Part shown: in pieces, positions 38,436-49,029 of the stretch
Position numbering within the stretch: the first letter of the stretch is position 1
How the letters are laid out: each line of letters begins with the position of its first letter
Position numbers and translations under genes: made by a program
Notes under the pieces: generated by a model
The model's input: the letters and a program-made list of their open reading frames with translations, nothing else
Database searches by the model: none
Told to the model about the DNA's origin: nothing
Assembly (NCBI RefSeq): GCF_020164745.1
Contig: NZ_JAIUGV010000008.1
Location: 124,001 to 188,000, forward strand
Direction of reading: 5' to 3'
DNA: 64,000 bases
Source of the DNA: Mesorhizobium sp. ES1-4
GTDB taxonomy: Bacteria > Pseudomonadota > Alphaproteobacteria > Rhizobiales > Rhizobiaceae

Positions 38436-39784
38436 CCGAGGGCTCAGGGCTTGTGGCGCTTGTCGATGACGATGCCGACCTGCTGCATGCCACCACGCAA
38501 TTGCTGGAACTTGCCGGCTTCACGGTGGTCTCGCTCGATGCCGCCGAAGCGGCACTTGCCGTCGTGGAGAGGGACTTCGAGGGCGTGGTCGTCAGCGACA
38601 TCCGCATGCCGGGCATGAACGGACTGCAACTGTTCGACCGCATCAAGGCCATCGACCAGGACATACCGGTGATCCTGGTCACCGGGCATGGCGACATCGA
38701 TCTTGCGGTGGCCGCCCTCAAGGACGGCGTCTATGATTTTATTCCGAAACCCTATGCCGGTGACCGCCTTGTCGAAGCCTTGACACGGGCGAGTGAGAAG
38801 CGGCGGCTGGTGATGGAGAACCGGCGGCTGCGCGAAGCCGCGGCACTTGCCGCCGACGGCCTGCCGCTGATCGGTGAGGCGCCCGTGATCCGGCGGCTGC
38901 GTGAGACCTTGCGACAGATCGCCGACATGGATGTCGACGTGCTGGTGGAAGGGGAGACCGGTACCGGGAAGGAAGTGGTGGCGGACCTTCTGCACCGGTG
39001 GGGCCGGCGGCGTGCAAAACCGTTCGTGGCGCTGAATTGTGGTGCGCTGCCCGAGACCGTTATTGAAAGCGAGCTGTTCGGCCACGAGGCCGGCGCGTTC
39101 ACCGGCGCGCAGCGGCGCAGGATTGGCAGCATCGAGCATTCCAGCGGCGGTACTCTGTTCCTCGACGAAATCGAATCCATGCCGCCGGCCCTGCAGGTCA
39201 AGCTGCTGCGGGTGCTGGAAACGCGCAGCCTCACCCCGCTAGGCTCGAACGAGACACGGCGCCTCGATCTCAGGGTCGTCGCGGCGACCAAGGTCGATCT
39301 CGGCCGGCCCGATCAACGCGGCGATTTCCGCGAGGATCTCTATTTCCGTCTCAACGTGGTGACGCTGCGCATCCCGCCCCTGCGCGAACGCCGTGGCGAT
39401 ATCCCGATGCTTTTCGGCCATTTCCTCGGCAAGGCGGCGGAACGGTTTGGCCGGCCCGTCGCCAAGGTGAACGCAATGGTGAGCGATTATCTCCAGTCGC
39501 ATGATTGGCCGGGCAATGTGCGCGAACTCGCACATTTCGCCGATCGCGTTGCGCTCGGCCTTGGGCCCGATGACGAAGCCGGGGCAGTCGCGCGGCTGCC
39601 GGAGCCTGCCGCCGCACTGCCCGAGCGGGTCGGGCAATATGAGGCGCAACTTATCCGCGACGCGCTGCGCGATCATGGCGGCGACGTGCGCGGCGCCATC
39701 GATGCGCTCGGTGTGCCGCGCAAGACTTTCTACGACAAGCTCAAGCGCTACGGCATTGCCGCATCCGACTTCCGTCCCTCCTGA
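38432..39784 (+). CDS. dctD: Sigma-54-dependent response regulator DctD
   Basis: 450 residues. Receiver domain (phospho-acceptor Asp in [13 protein letters not shown]), linker, AAA+ domain (Walker [10 protein letters not shown], sigma-54 contact loop GAFTGA in [11 protein letters not shown], Walker [10 protein letters not shown]) and a C-terminal Fis-type helix-turn-helix ([25 protein letters not shown]). It activates dctA from the paired upstream sites. Confidence 0.96.
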   Translation: MTEGSGLVALVDDDADLLHATTQLLELAGFTVVSLDAAEAALAVVERDFEGVVVSDIRMPGMNGLQLFDRIKAIDQDIPVILVTGHGDIDLAVAALKDGVYDFIPKPYAGDRLVEALTRASEKRRLVMENRRLREAAALAADGLPLIGEAPVIRRLRETLRQIADMDVDVLVEGETGTGKEVVADLLHRWGRRRAKPFVALNCGALPETVIESELFGHEAGAFTGAQRRRIGSIEHSSGGTLFLDEIESMPPALQVKLLRVLETRSLTPLGSNETRRLDLRVVAATKVDLGRPDQRGDFREDLYFRLNVVTLRIPPLRERRGDIPMLFGHFLGKAAERFGRPVAKVNAMVSDYLQSHDWPGNVRELAHFADRVALGLGPDDEAGAVARLPEPAAALPERVGQYEAQLIRDALRDHGGDVRGAIDALGVPRKTFYDKLKRYGIAASDFRPS

Positions 39785-39812
39785 CGCTTCCAACCGCGCA
39801 TCCGGAAAAACC

Positions 39813-40241
39813 ATGAACACGACACTTGAAACGACGGCAAATCCTTCGCCGGAAGAACTCGCCTTTCTCAGCGAACAGCTGACGGCGTTCAACGACGGCG
39901 ATGTCGGGCCTTCCCAGCGGAAGGCACTGGCGGTCTTCGTCCGTGACGAGGACGGCGCGGTGGTCGCCGGCATCTCAGGCTACACCGCCTGGGGCTGGCT
40001 CTACGTGCAGTGGTTATGGGTCGACGAAAAGCTCCGCGGCCGGCATATGGCCGGCAGTATGCTCGACGCGGCCGAACAGGAAGCCGTTGCGCGCGGCTGC
40101 CGGAACGCCTGGATCGACACCTTTAATCCAAGCGCCGCCAAGGTCTATCAGCGACAGGGCTACCAGCCCTTCGGCTCGCTGGCCGATTTCCCGGTCGGCC
40201 GCAGCCGCGTCTTCCTGCGGAAGAAGCTGTCGACAGGTTGA
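39813..40241 (+). CDS. GNAT-family N-acetyltransferase
   Basis: 142 residues from the ATG at 39813. The acetyl-CoA motif is VDEKLRGRHMAGSMLDAAEQEA, followed by WIDTFNPSAAKVYQRQGYQPFG, the typical C-terminal half of small GNAT enzymes. Substrate unknown. It follows dctD by 28 bases but has its own purine-rich ribosome site and may be co-transcribed. Its stop directly abuts the convergent anmK stop. Confidence 0.88.
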   Translation: MNTTLETTANPSPEELAFLSEQLTAFNDGDVGPSQRKALAVFVRDEDGAVVAGISGYTAWGWLYVQWLWVDEKLRGRHMAGSMLDAAEQEAVARGCRNAWIDTFNPSAAKVYQRQGYQPFGSLADFPVGRSRVFLRKKLSTG

Positions 40242-41357
40242 TTAGCCCGCCAGTTTTCCGCCGCGCATCGGCTGCGGTGCGCCGGTCGTGCTCGGGAAGC
40301 TGATCGGCAGGCCGCGCAGCACCCGAACCGCCAGGAAGGCAAAACACTCGGCCTCCACCGCATCGCCACTCCAGCCGAGACTTTCGGCCAGCACCACCTC
40401 GACGCCGGCGCGGCTGGCCAGCATGGCCATCATCGTCGGATTGTGGCGGCCGCCGCCGCTGACCACCAGCGTCTTTGGCCGGCTCGGCAGAAGGTCGAGC
40501 GCCTTGCCGACGGCGGCGGCGGTAAACGCGGTGAGCAGGGCTGCGCCATCCACCGCGTTCAGACCATCGGCCATAGCCGCGCCGAAATCGAAACGGTCGA
40601 GCGATTTCGGGTAGGCCTTGGTCAGATAGGGATGCTGCAACAGCTTGGCGAGCCGAGCTTCGTCCACCTTGCCCGCGCCGCCAAGCGCGCCGTCACGGTC
40701 CATTTCGCCAAGCCCTTTCGACTTGATGAAATCATTGAGTGGCGCATTGGCAGGGCCGGTGTCGAAGGCAACGACATTGTCGGCGCCGTCCCACCAAGTG
40801 ATGTTGGCGACCCCGCCGAGATTGAGCACAGCTACTTCGCCGCTGGCGCCGGCGCTTCGCATCAGCGCGGTGTGATAGACGGCGGCCAAAGGCGCGCCTT
40901 GCCCGCCGGCGCGCATGTCGGCCGAGCGGAAATCATAGGCAACCTTGGTGGCCAGGATGGAATGCATCAACTCGCCATCGCCGAGCTGCCGTGTCTGGCC
41001 GAGCCGTCCGACCTGGGGCGCGCGATGCAACACGGTCTGGCCGTGAAAGCCGACGACGCCGATCTCGGCCATCGTCATGCCGTGCCCCTCGACCAATTCC
41101 TTCACAGCCGCCGACTGGGCCCGCGTCAGTGCCTCTTCGGCCTCGCGGAAGATCGCCGGCTCCGGCCCGGTGAAATTCCAGGCCCGTGCCGCCTTCAGCG
41201 TCTCCTCCAGCAAGGAGCGGATCGACGAGGGATAAGGCATCAGACGGTAGGTGCCGAAATCGTCGATGCGCTCGCCGTCGGTCTTGATCAGCGCCACGTC
41301 GATGTTGCCGTCAAGCACGGTGCCGGTCATCAGGCCGACGGCCCAGATTGGTTCCAT
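40242..41357 (-). CDS. anmK: Anhydro-N-acetylmuramic acid kinase
   Basis: 371 residues from the ATG at 41357 with GGGAG upstream. AnmK features: [18 protein letters not shown] (ATP loop; most homologues have GLMSGTSLDG), [41 protein letters not shown] and [12 protein letters not shown]. It phosphorylates 1,6-anhydro-MurNAc while opening the anhydro ring, recycling peptidoglycan. The stop meets the acetyltransferase stop without a gap. Confidence 0.94.
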   Translation of the reverse strand: MEPIWAVGLMTGTVLDGNIDVALIKTDGERIDDFGTYRLMPYPSSIRSLLEETLKAARAWNFTGPEPAIFREAEEALTRAQSAAVKELVEGHGMTMAEIGVVGFHGQTVLHRAPQVGRLGQTRQLGDGELMHSILATKVAYDFRSADMRAGGQGAPLAAVYHTALMRSAGASGEVAVLNLGGVANITWWDGADNVVAFDTGPANAPLNDFIKSKGLGEMDRDGALGGAGKVDEARLAKLLQHPYLTKAYPKSLDRFDFGAAMADGLNAVDGAALLTAFTAAAVGKALDLLPSRPKTLVVSGGGRHNPTMMAMLASRAGVEVVLAESLGWSGDAVEAECFAFLAVRVLRGLPISFPSTTGAPQPMRGGKLAG

Positions 41358-41664
41358 GGTTCGAACTCCCTGACGAGATGCCGATCGGTGGCAGCAGAAA
41401 TGATTCTGCCGCCGAGTTGACATGTCGCATAGGCGCCCGAGAGGGTCCATGTCCGCCCGGGAGAAGATCAATGCGGAGCTCGAAGGTACAACGCATGGCG
41501 ATCCGCGACATCCGCCCCTACACCATCGCGGATGAGAAGTCTGCGCGTTCCTCCTCCATTACCGCGCGACGCTGACCGGCTTTCCATTCATCATGCCGGT
41601 GAGCCAACGACTACAGCGAGGCGGCAGTCACGGTGCCGAAGGCCGGGCGATCCTCATAAACGCC
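41358..41664. other. Intergenic region without a supported gene
   Basis: About 300 bases between anmK (reading left) and the glutamine-synthetase-like gene (ending here). Short open frames exist, including one starting [14 protein letters not shown] at 41494, but none has a ribosome site or a recognisable fold. The anmK promoter must lie in it. Confidence 0.6.
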
Positions 41665-43026
41665 TCAGACGCTTTCGAGATAGGTCTCGATCTCGAAATC
41701 GCTGACGTTGAGGGCAAACGTATTCAATTCCTGGCGTTTGCAGGCGACGAAGGAGTCACGCAGGATCGCGGGGAAGATCTCCGCCACATGCGTCCCGCCT
41801 TCAAAGGCCGCGATCGCCGAGGCCCAGTCCGGCGGCAGCTTGGCCGGCGGCAGCCCTTGTCCGTCGCTGCCGGCAGGATCGCCGGGCGACATCTGTCTTT
41901 CGATGCCGATCAAGGCCGCGCCGAGGATCGCCGCAAGCACCAGGTACGGATTGGCGTCGGCTCCCGAGACGCGATGCTCGATGCGGCGCGCGCCGGTCGG
42001 GCCGCCGGGGATGCGGATCGCGACCATGCGGTTCTCGTAACCCCAGGCGACCGCGGTCGGCGCGTAGGATCGCGGGCGCAGCCTGCGGTAGGAATTGAAA
42101 TGCGGCGCGAACACCAGCGTGCTTTCGGCCATCGCCGCCAGCAGCCCGCCGACCGCGTGGCGCATCGTGTCGGAGCCCTGGTCGGTGCCGTCGTCGAACA
42201 CGTTGCGTCCTTCGCCGTCGATCAGGCTGAAATGGACGTGGAAGCCATTGCCGGCGCGGTCGCCATAGGGCTTGGCCATGAAGCAGGCGGCAAAGCCGTG
42301 CTTGCGGGCAATGCCCTTCACCGTGCGCTTGAACAGGACGGCATCGTCGGCTGCCCGAAGGGCATCGGCGACATGGTTCAGGTTGATCTCGAACTGGCCG
42401 ACGCCGTTCTCGGCGATGGCGGTGTCGACAGGAATGCCCTGCGCCCGGCAGGCTTCGTAGATGTCGTGGATGAAGGCTTCGAAATCGTCGATCTCATCGA
42501 TCGACAGCGCCGCATCGGAATCCAGACGTCGCCCGGTGACCGGCGAGACCGGTCCGACCGGACGTTGCGATTGCGGATCGACCAGATAGAATTCAAGTTC
42601 GGTCGCAGCGACCGGCGTGAGACCGAGCGCCTTGTAGCGGTCGAGGATACGGGCCAGTGCCCGCCGGGGGTCGCCGAGATAGGGCGCACCGCTTTCGTCG
42701 GCGAGCCAGAGCGGGACGAGCGCCGTCGGATGCGCTGTCCATTCCACCGGCAGAATGCCGCGCCCCGTCCATTGGCAAAGGCCATCGGCATCGCCGGTCG
42801 AGAAGACCAGGCTGTTGCCTTCGATGTCCTCGCCCCAGATGTCGAGCCCGATCAGCGAATAGGGCATGCGCAACTTGCCTTCCAGCGCCTTGCGCGCCTG
42901 CTCGACCGGAATGCGCTTTCCTCGCATGATGCCGTTGAGGTCGCACACCGCGGCCCTCAGGCTCTGGATGTCGCCTCGGCTTTCAAGCCAATTCAGAACG
43001 TCCGCAATTGCATCGCTCAATTTCAA
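41665..43026 (-). CDS. Glutamine-synthetase-family ligase (gamma-glutamylpolyamine-synthetase-like)
   Basis: 453 residues. GS fold elements: AATELEFYLVD, YEACRAQGIPVDTAIAENGVGQFEINLNH, GNGFHVHFSLID, and SYAPTAVAWGYENRMVAIRIPG with HRVSGADANPYLVLAAILG. The substrate and metal motifs are of the GSIII/PuuA-like type rather than nitrogen-assimilating GlnA, so gamma-glutamylation of a polyamine or other amine is likely. A GntR regulator follows upstream on the same strand. No PuuD/PuuB partners lie nearby. Confidence 0.88.
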   Translation of the reverse strand: MKLSDAIADVLNWLESRGDIQSLRAAVCDLNGIMRGKRIPVEQARKALEGKLRMPYSLIGLDIWGEDIEGNSLVFSTGDADGLCQWTGRGILPVEWTAHPTALVPLWLADESGAPYLGDPRRALARILDRYKALGLTPVAATELEFYLVDPQSQRPVGPVSPVTGRRLDSDAALSIDEIDDFEAFIHDIYEACRAQGIPVDTAIAENGVGQFEINLNHVADALRAADDAVLFKRTVKGIARKHGFAACFMAKPYGDRAGNGFHVHFSLIDGEGRNVFDDGTDQGSDTMRHAVGGLLAAMAESTLVFAPHFNSYRRLRPRSYAPTAVAWGYENRMVAIRIPGGPTGARRIEHRVSGADANPYLVLAAILGAALIGIERQMSPGDPAGSDGQGLPPAKLPPDWASAIAAFEGGTHVAEIFPAILRDSFVACKRQELNTFALNVSDFEIETYLESV

Positions 43027-43302
43027 ACCCCTGGTTTCGAAGGTGCCAAGCCGTATCGGCTGCGCTATCCCTTGTAAAAATGCTTGTGAGTTTTCAGGAA
43101 CCCTTTCCGGCCAATGGCCGAAACTTTTCCTTATTCTTTCAAGTCACTAGCTGGGATGTCGGGAGGCATTTCAAAACCAATTGCGCGATCCGCGATCGCA
43201 ACATAGAGGCAAGAGACGGGAAAGCCAAGGGGCATTCGGCATCACGGATTCGCCACCGAGGCCAGCGTGCTGTCCCGGTTGACCCGACGTTGGTCGGCTA
43301 CT

Positions 43303-44001
43303 CTAGCCTCTTGGCTTCGGGAATCTGGCCTGCCGCAGGATGTGCGCGGCGCCCTCGTCGATGTCGCGAACGATGGCCGCGCGCGCCCGCGCGCCGTCCC
43401 GAGCCTCGATCGCCGCGACGACTTCCTCGTGATAGTCGATGTCCAGAATGGAGGAGAGGTCGTCCTCGAATCCCATGGCGAGGTTTCTGAGAAACGGACC
43501 GACCTGCATCCAAACCGTTTCGATCAGGAAGATCATCTGCTCGTTGCCGCAATGGCGATAGATCGAGAATTTGAAATCGTGGTTCGTTCTGAGATAGTCG
43601 CCGATATCCCCCTTGCGGGCCACCAGGGTCAGTTCGGTGCAATGGCGTCGGATCGCACGAAGATGGTTGCCGTTGATCCGTTTCGTCGCAAGTTCGGTCG
43701 CTGGGCCTTCCAGGATCGTGCGCACGGCGGTCAACTGCGAAAAGCCCTCGGCCGAGATTACCGGCACCTCGACGCTGCCATTGGGCATCGGGCTCAGCGC
43801 CCGCAATGCCTGCAGCCGCATGAAGGCGCTACGCACCGGCATGTCGCTGGTGCCGAGCTCCCTCGCGAGCTTGCGCGAGGTCAGCTTCTGGCCGGGCAGG
43901 AATTGGCCTGACATCAAAGCCCGCACAAGCTCCAGATAGACCTTTTCGTGCAGGGGCGCGGTGTCGACGGCGGTCAACCCGAAATGTGTTCTGTCGGCCA
44001 T
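43303..44001 (-). CDS. GntR-family regulator (FCD type)
   Basis: 232 residues from the ATG at 44001. HTH: PGQKLTSRKLARELGTSDMPVRSAFMRLQALRAL; FCD domain: NHDFKFSIYRHCGNEQM and IDYHEEVVAAIEARDG. It lies upstream of the glutamine-synthetase-like gene on the same strand (276-base gap), so it may regulate that gene. Confidence 0.87.
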   Translation of the reverse strand: MADRTHFGLTAVDTAPLHEKVYLELVRALMSGQFLPGQKLTSRKLARELGTSDMPVRSAFMRLQALRALSPMPNGSVEVPVISAEGFSQLTAVRTILEGPATELATKRINGNHLRAIRRHCTELTLVARKGDIGDYLRTNHDFKFSIYRHCGNEQMIFLIETVWMQVGPFLRNLAMGFEDDLSSILDIDYHEEVVAAIEARDGARARAAIVRDIDEGAAHILRQARFPKPRG

Positions 44002-44484
44002 TGGCGGAGGCGCTGCTTCATGCGTTCTGAAATTGACCCGACGACACGTGCCGCGGATATACCTTGGGCCGGGCATGGCGGAAAGCCGAGGTCGCCGACT
44101 GGCCGGGCATGATAGACGCTTCGGTCGTTGCGCGGCAAGCCAACGCGCCGGCTTCACGGCGATTGCGAGCGGCAAGCCCAAGATGGCCTCGGCCCAGCTT
44201 CGACAGCATCGGCGCCAGGCGTCGGTTTTCGCCTCGCCACACCGTTCGCCGTAATGCCTGGCCTGGACCGGCCTATGATCAGGCAGGCAGGACCCTCCGC
44301 CGCACCGTGCAATGGCGTCATACAAATCTTGACCTTTCGCGCACTTGCACGTCCGGCCGCTCTCTGGCTTTTTGGGGTACTCATCCGAACGGACTGATTC
44401 GCATCATGCCGCTCGATTGCAATGTCTACAGGCAGTCTGCTTGTGGGTCGTGAAGCGCAGGCAGTTGGCGAAGGAGAAGCAGGC
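44002..44484. other. Intergenic region upstream of ftsZ2 without a supported gene
   Basis: About 480 bases between the divergent GntR and ftsZ genes. Open frames here are short, lack ribosome sites and show no recognisable protein. Both promoters should be inside; I could not define them. Confidence 0.6.
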
Positions 44485-45522
44485 ATGGCCGAGTTCAAGA
44501 AGCCGGAAATCTCCGAGATGAGACCCAAGATCACCGTTATCGGCGTCGGCGGTGGCGGCGGCAACGCGATCAACAACATGATCGTGGAACAGCTTCAGGG
44601 AACCGAGTTCATTGCAGCCAACACCGATGCCCAGGCGCTGACCATGTCGAAGGCGACGCGGCTGATCCAGCTTGGCGCACACGTCACGGAAGGCCTCGGC
44701 GCCGGCTCGCTCCCCGAGATCGGCCGTGCCGCTGCCGAGGAATCGCTCGACGAGATAATGGACCATCTGGCCGGCACGCATATGTGTTTCGTTACAGCCG
44801 GCATGGGCGGCGGCACCGGCACGGGCGCGGCTCCGATCATCGCCCAGGCGGCGCGCAAGGCCGGCATCCTGACCGTGGGTGTCGTCACCAAGCCGTTCAC
44901 CTTCGAGGGCAGGCGCCGCATGCAGATGGCCGAAGAGGGCATCGAGCGGCTGCGCGAGGCGGCCGACACGGTCATCGTGATCCCCAACCAGAACCTGTTC
45001 CGGATCGCCGATGCCAAGACCACCTTCGCCGACGCCTTCGTGATCGCCGACCGGGTGCTTTATTCCGGCGTCAGCTGCATCACCGACCTCATCGTCAAGG
45101 AAGGCCTGATCAATCTCGACTTCGCCGACGTCAAATCGGTGATGCGCGGCATGGGCCGCGCCATGATGGGTACCGGCGAGGCGTCCGGCGAGGGCCGGGC
45201 CATGAAGGCGGCGGAAGCCGCGATCGCCAACCCGCTTCTCGACGAAATGTCCATGAAGGGCGCCAAGGGCGTCCTGGTATCGATATCGGGCGGCAGGGAC
45301 ATGACCTTGTTCGAAGTCGACGAGGCGGCCACGCGCATCCGCGAGGAAGTCTACGAGGACGCCGACATCATCGTCGGCGCCATCTTCGATAAGAGCATGG
45401 AAGGCCGCTTCAGGGTCTCGGTGGTGGCGACTGGCCTCGATCGTTCCGTCGGCGAGGGGGATGCCGATGCCGGCATCGCCCGGGATCATTCCATGCCTTC
45501 CGCCGCACGGACCTTGCAGTAG
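44485..45522 (+). CDS. ftsZ2: FtsZ2-like short cell-division GTPase homologue
   Basis: 345 residues from the ATG at 44485 behind AAGGAGAAG. The tubulin/FtsZ G-box [14 protein letters not shown]-terminal [16 protein letters not shown] and T7 synergy loop [17 protein letters not shown] are intact, so GTP binding and polymerisation residues are present. It ends right after the globular domain ([10 protein letters not shown]) and lacks both the long linker and the conserved C-terminal FtsA/ZipA-binding peptide of the main FtsZ. A second, truncated FtsZ is known from Sinorhizobium. It stands alone, outside the dcw cluster. Confidence 0.92.
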   Translation: MAEFKKPEISEMRPKITVIGVGGGGGNAINNMIVEQLQGTEFIAANTDAQALTMSKATRLIQLGAHVTEGLGAGSLPEIGRAAAEESLDEIMDHLAGTHMCFVTAGMGGGTGTGAAPIIAQAARKAGILTVGVVTKPFTFEGRRRMQMAEEGIERLREAADTVIVIPNQNLFRIADAKTTFADAFVIADRVLYSGVSCITDLIVKEGLINLDFADVKSVMRGMGRAMMGTGEASGEGRAMKAAEAAIANPLLDEMSMKGAKGVLVSISGGRDMTLFEVDEAATRIREEVYEDADIIVGAIFDKSMEGRFRVSVVATGLDRSVGEGDADAGIARDHSMPSAARTLQ

Positions 45523-45621
45523 GACTTTTTCCGTCGATCGACGGTCTCTGGCAGGCGACCTTCGGTTTATCTATCGCGTGCGCAGATGTAGGCCGACGCC
45601 CGTCGGGCAGGGAACGTTCTC

Positions 45622-46347
45622 TCAGGACGCTTTCTCGCCGATGAGCTTAAATCGCTCGATCTCGCATTCCCGGGGGACCAGCGCCAGGACGTCCGCTGAC
45701 GGCTGGGTCTCATCGGACTGTCTCCATTCGAGATTGAACGAGTACACGAAACGGTCGCGGCTGGAGTCATGCTCCATCATGGAAAGGCGCGCGCCATAGC
45801 CAAGTGGCCGCACCATCTGCTGAAGGTCGGGCGGCGAACTTTTCGGCCAGGAGACCGACAGGATCGCATGGTGCTCGCGCCGGATCTTGAGGTCGACCCA
45901 TTTCAACACTTGAAGGGTCAGCAGCGTCAGCAGTGTTGCAACACCCGCAAGCCCGAACTGGCCGCCGCCAAATGCAAGTCCGATTACCGTCATGACCCAC
46001 ATGGTGGCAGCGGTGGTGACGCCCGTCACGAGGTCGCCGCGCCGAAGGATGGCGCCACCGCCGATGAAGCCCACGCCGGTCAGCACACCAAGCGGAAAAC
46101 GCAAGACGTCCATGCTTGCGAAGGAGTCCGCCCCTTTGCCCATCGTATCAAGCAGCATGTTTGCTTGGATCATGGCGACGGCTGCCGCAAGACCGACCAG
46201 GATGGTCGTCCGAAGCCCGGCGTTGTGGCCGCGCGCTTCCCTGTTCAGGCCAATGAGGAAACCAGCCAGCAGCGCAAGCAGCAGCCGGGCGACAAGATCC
46301 GGCCAAGTCGGATGAAGTGGCATATCGCAGCAGAGCGGTTCGAACAT
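45622..46347 (-). CDS. MgtC/SapB-family membrane protein
   Basis: 241 residues from the ATG at 46347 behind GGAGC (a second ATG eight codons later is possible). Four to five membrane segments with the family hallmark LLALLAGFLIGLNREARGHNAGLRTTILVGLAAA, then GVGFIGGGAILRRGDLVTGVTTAATMW. A cytoplasmic C-terminal ACT-like part of about 80 residues follows. Family members affect acid/low-magnesium tolerance; the exact role is not known. Confidence 0.88.
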   Translation of the reverse strand: MFEPLCCDMPLHPTWPDLVARLLLALLAGFLIGLNREARGHNAGLRTTILVGLAAAVAMIQANMLLDTMGKGADSFASMDVLRFPLGVLTGVGFIGGGAILRRGDLVTGVTTAATMWVMTVIGLAFGGGQFGLAGVATLLTLLTLQVLKWVDLKIRREHHAILSVSWPKSSPPDLQQMVRPLGYGARLSMMEHDSSRDRFVYSFNLEWRQSDETQPSADVLALVPRECEIERFKLIGEKAS

Positions 46348-46887
46348 TGTTCTGTGCTCCGGCCCCGTTCCCAACGTTCCCAGCACCGCGCGTCGTCGAT
46401 GACACCGCTGGCGCGGCGCGCCGCGCTGTCGTGTAATAACCGTGTTGCCCTCGGGAGGTTCCGGCCGAAACGTTGCGTGGCTAACTGATAAAAATCTTGT
46501 AGGGGTGGAGATGGCAGGGTTCGGGAACAGCCTCCCGCGGGTCGACGAAAGCAGCATGCCGGCACGCGCTGCGTGGCTGCCGGTTGCCCGCGGCAGAATC
46601 AAGGTTCGTGCCATCAAGGCCGTTCTGGAAGGTCGCTATCGCCGGCCTCAACGCAGCGATCAAGAACCCTCCAAGGCCAACCCAAACTATCCCTGGAACG
46701 ATCTCCCGCGAACACAACAACATCACCTGCAACAGGCGCATGTTCGACAAGGCCGGTGTCGGCACCGACCCGGCGCCGGCGAATCCGTCGGCCGCTAGGT
46801 GCCCTTCATCGATACCGGCAGATAGAAGCGGGCAAGGCCTATGCTGTTCCTGCCCGCTTGTCGCCGCCAGATTTTGATCCGGCGTAC
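46348..46887. other. Intergenic region without a supported gene
   Basis: About 540 bases between mgtC-like and fba genes. Several small frames (for example 46481-46765, minus, with a hydrophobic stretch) lack coding signals. Near its right end is the hairpin listed separately. No magnesium-sensing riboswitch was recognised. Confidence 0.6.
46826..46859 (-). terminator. Hairpin downstream of fba, candidate terminator
   Basis: Nine-base arms AAGCGGGCA/TGCCCGCTT separated by 16 bases, 28 bases after the fba stop. There is no clear T-run, so termination may be weak or Rho-assisted. Confidence 0.5.
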
Positions 46888-47952
46888 TCAGCCGAATTTC
46901 GGATCGAGGCTGCCGGACTTGTAGCGCTTGGCCATTTCCGAGACCGGCAGCGGCTTGATCTTCGGTGCATTGCCGGCGGTGCCGAACTGTTCGAAGCGCT
47001 CCTTGCAGAGCTTCCTCATCGCCGCCATGGCCGGCGCCAGATATTTGCGCGGATCGAACTCGCTGGGGCTTTCGGTCAGCACCTTGCGGATCGCGCCTGT
47101 CAGCGCCATGCGGTTGTCGGTGTCGATGTTGATCTTGCGCACGCCATGCTTGATGCCGCGCTGGATCTCTTCCACCGGCACGCCCCAGGTCGGCTTCATC
47201 TGGCCGCCATATTTGTTGATGATCTCCTGCAAATCCTCTGGCACGGAGGACGAGCCGTGCATGACCAGATGCATGTTGGGCAGGCGACGGTGGATTTCCT
47301 CGATGACGTTCATCGCCAGCACCGCGCCATCCGGCTTGCGCGAGAATTTATAGGCGCCGTGGCTGGTGCCCATGGCCACCGCCAGCGCATCGACATGGGT
47401 ATCGCGCACGAACTGTTCGGCCTGTACGGGATCCGTGAGCAACTGGTCGTGGCTGATCGCGCCTTCGACGCCATGGCCGTCTTCCTGTTCGCCGCCGCCG
47501 CTCTCGAGCGATCCCAGCACGCCGATCTCGCCTTCCACCGACACGCCGCCCCAATGCGCCATGTCGACGACGCGCCGTGTGATACCGGAGTTATAGGCGT
47601 AGTCGGCCGGCGACTTGCCGTCCTCCTTGAGCGAGCCGTCCATCATCACCGAGGTGAAGCCATGCTGGATCGCAGTGACGCAGGTGGCTTCGTTGTTGCC
47701 ATGGTCGAGATGCATGCAGACCGGGATATCGGGGTGGATCTCGACCAGCGCGTCGATCAGCTTGGCCAGCACCACGTCATTGGCATAGGCGCGCGCGCCG
47801 CGACTCGCCTGCAGGATCACGGGCGATTTGGTCTCTTCCGCTGCCTCCATGATGGCGAGGCCTTGTTCCATGTTGTTCATGTTGAAGGCCGGCACGCCAT
47901 AGCCGTATTCGGCGGCGTGATCGAGCAATTGTCTCAGTGTGATGCGAGCCAA
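46888..47952 (-). CDS. fba: Class II fructose-bisphosphate aldolase
   Basis: 354 residues. Zinc ligands in CMHLDHGNN (two His), [11 protein letters not shown] (His) and [12 protein letters not shown] (His), plus [18 protein letters not shown] near the end. The CbbA/Fba type found in rhizobia. Cleaves fructose-1,6-bisphosphate to DHAP and glyceraldehyde 3-phosphate. Its upstream region ends after 270 bases at the inserted transposon. Confidence 0.95.
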   Translation of the reverse strand: MARITLRQLLDHAAEYGYGVPAFNMNNMEQGLAIMEAAEETKSPVILQASRGARAYANDVVLAKLIDALVEIHPDIPVCMHLDHGNNEATCVTAIQHGFTSVMMDGSLKEDGKSPADYAYNSGITRRVVDMAHWGGVSVEGEIGVLGSLESGGGEQEDGHGVEGAISHDQLLTDPVQAEQFVRDTHVDALAVAMGTSHGAYKFSRKPDGAVLAMNVIEEIHRRLPNMHLVMHGSSSVPEDLQEIINKYGGQMKPTWGVPVEEIQRGIKHGVRKINIDTDNRMALTGAIRKVLTESPSEFDPRKYLAPAMAAMRKLCKERFEQFGTAGNAPKIKPLPVSEMAKRYKSGSLDPKFG

Positions 47953-48213
47953 CGATTACTCTCCCGTATCTGTTTCGAGCCTGTGGTTGCGAACTGTCCG
48001 CGCATCGTCCAGCCCACCAAAGCTTCTGGCTGGATTTCGGCGCAACCGCAACCGTCAGCGCCTGTCCGGGCAGCAATTCTTGTTACAACGTCGCGACCGG
48101 AGCCAACGGAATTTCGGCAATGCCGTCCCTATTTCTGCCTGCCAAGCCTGGCCGCAAGGGAACGCCGCACGTCGATGGGTGACGCGGCCGGTTCACCGGG
48201 GTTGATCGGGTGG

Positions 48214-48221
48214 CGTCGGTG
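48214..48221. repeat. Target-site duplication, left copy
   Basis: CGTCGGTG, repeated exactly at 52713-52720 on the other side of the element. Eight bases is the characteristic duplication of the IS1595 family. Confidence 0.85.
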
Positions 48222-48246
48222 CGGTCTTATGTAGCAAACGCACCAA
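48222..48246 (+). repeat. Left terminal inverted repeat of the IS1595-type element
   Basis: Starts CGGTCTTATGTAGC and is the exact reverse complement of 52688-52712 over 25 bases. Confidence 0.92.
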
Positions 48247-48289
48247 CTTCGCACGCGCCCTAAAGGGTGGGTTCCCATAAAATCCGGGT

Positions 48290-48682
48290 ATGCCAAGAGT
48301 AGCGCCCACAGTCCGCTCGACCCGATACCAGCACGCCATCAACACCCTTGTCGCCAAGCGTTCCGAGATATCCGGCCTGATCCGGTTCAAGGGTGCGGAC
48401 CTGGCTGAACAGCTACAGCACGTAGACGCGGTGCTGATGATTCTAGGCTACAAGGGCGATCCGTCCGACATCGTGCCGCTACGGCGCACACCAAGCCGGT
48501 TCCGCAAGGGTGAGCTTTACCGGCTGATTTTGAAGCATGAAGCGGAAGGCAGCGCGACGAACCGGGAAACGGCTACGCGGATCGTGCTGGCGAGGGGATG
48601 GGATGCCGCCTTGGTCAAGCTGCTTATGAACAACATCAAAACGGCGAAGGGGCGGCGACGGCGGAAAACGGCGGGTCTCTAA
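48290..48682 (+). CDS. Hypothetical cargo protein of the transposon
   Basis: 130 residues, basic, with C-terminal KTAKGRRRRKTAGL. Predicted largely helical, with no family I recognise (PRVAPTVRSTRYQHAINTL at the start). First gene inside the left repeat; its end overlaps the convergent antitoxin stop by four bases. The highly basic tail might bind nucleic acid. Confidence 0.65.
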   Translation: MPRVAPTVRSTRYQHAINTLVAKRSEISGLIRFKGADLAEQLQHVDAVLMILGYKGDPSDIVPLRRTPSRFRKGELYRLILKHEAEGSATNRETATRIVLARGWDAALVKLLMNNIKTAKGRRRRKTAGL

Positions 48683-49029
48683 CCCACCGCCGCCATTGGC
48701 GCGTGTACGATGACACGGCCATGCTCTTGCTGGCTTTTGCTAAAGCGGATGTCGATATTTTGGCCAAGCGCAGTCAGATAATTGACCAGCCGGTCTACGC
48801 TAAAAACAGAAAGACGGCCCCTTGTGATATTGGAGACTTTCGCCTGATCCGTTCCAAGGATTGCCGCGACTTCCTTTTGCGTCAAACCCTTTTCTTCAAT
48901 GAGCGCGCAAATCTCACGCGCGATAGCAATTTTTAGCTCATCCTTCACATCGTGCTGAATGCCCAGATCAGCGTAGATGTTTCCAGAACTTCTGGTGAAG
49001 GTGACGGTCTCACCCTTTCGTTCTGACAT
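48679..49029 (-). CDS. XRE/HigA-like antitoxin
   Basis: 116 residues from the ATG at 49029 behind GGAGC. Cro/C1-type helix-turn-helix: KGLTQKEVAAILGTDQAKVSNITRGR, then FSVDRLVNYLTALGQNIDIRF as in HigA/MqsA-like antitoxins. The start overlaps the end of the upstream toxin-like gene by 20 bases, the toxin-first order of HigBA systems. Confidence 0.85.
   Translation of the reverse strand: MSERKGETVTFTRSSGNIYADLGIQHDVKDELKIAIAREICALIEEKGLTQKEVAAILGTDQAKVSNITRGRLSVFSVDRLVNYLTALGQNIDIRFSKSQQEHGRVIVHAPMAAVG

Noticed and set aside
41348..41575. Short plus-strand frame after anmK, including [11 protein letters not shown]
   Set aside because: No ribosome site and no domain; could be a relic but cannot be supported.
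46481..46765. 94-codon minus-strand frame with a hydrophobic segment
   Set aside because: No ribosome site, no recognisable family and implausible C-terminal half.
46573..48234. 553-codon plus-strand frame
   Set aside because: Antisense to the aldolase gene fba; shadow frame.
48193..48390. Minus-strand frame spanning the left end of the transposon
   Set aside because: It crosses the insertion junction and therefore cannot be an ancestral gene; no coding signals.
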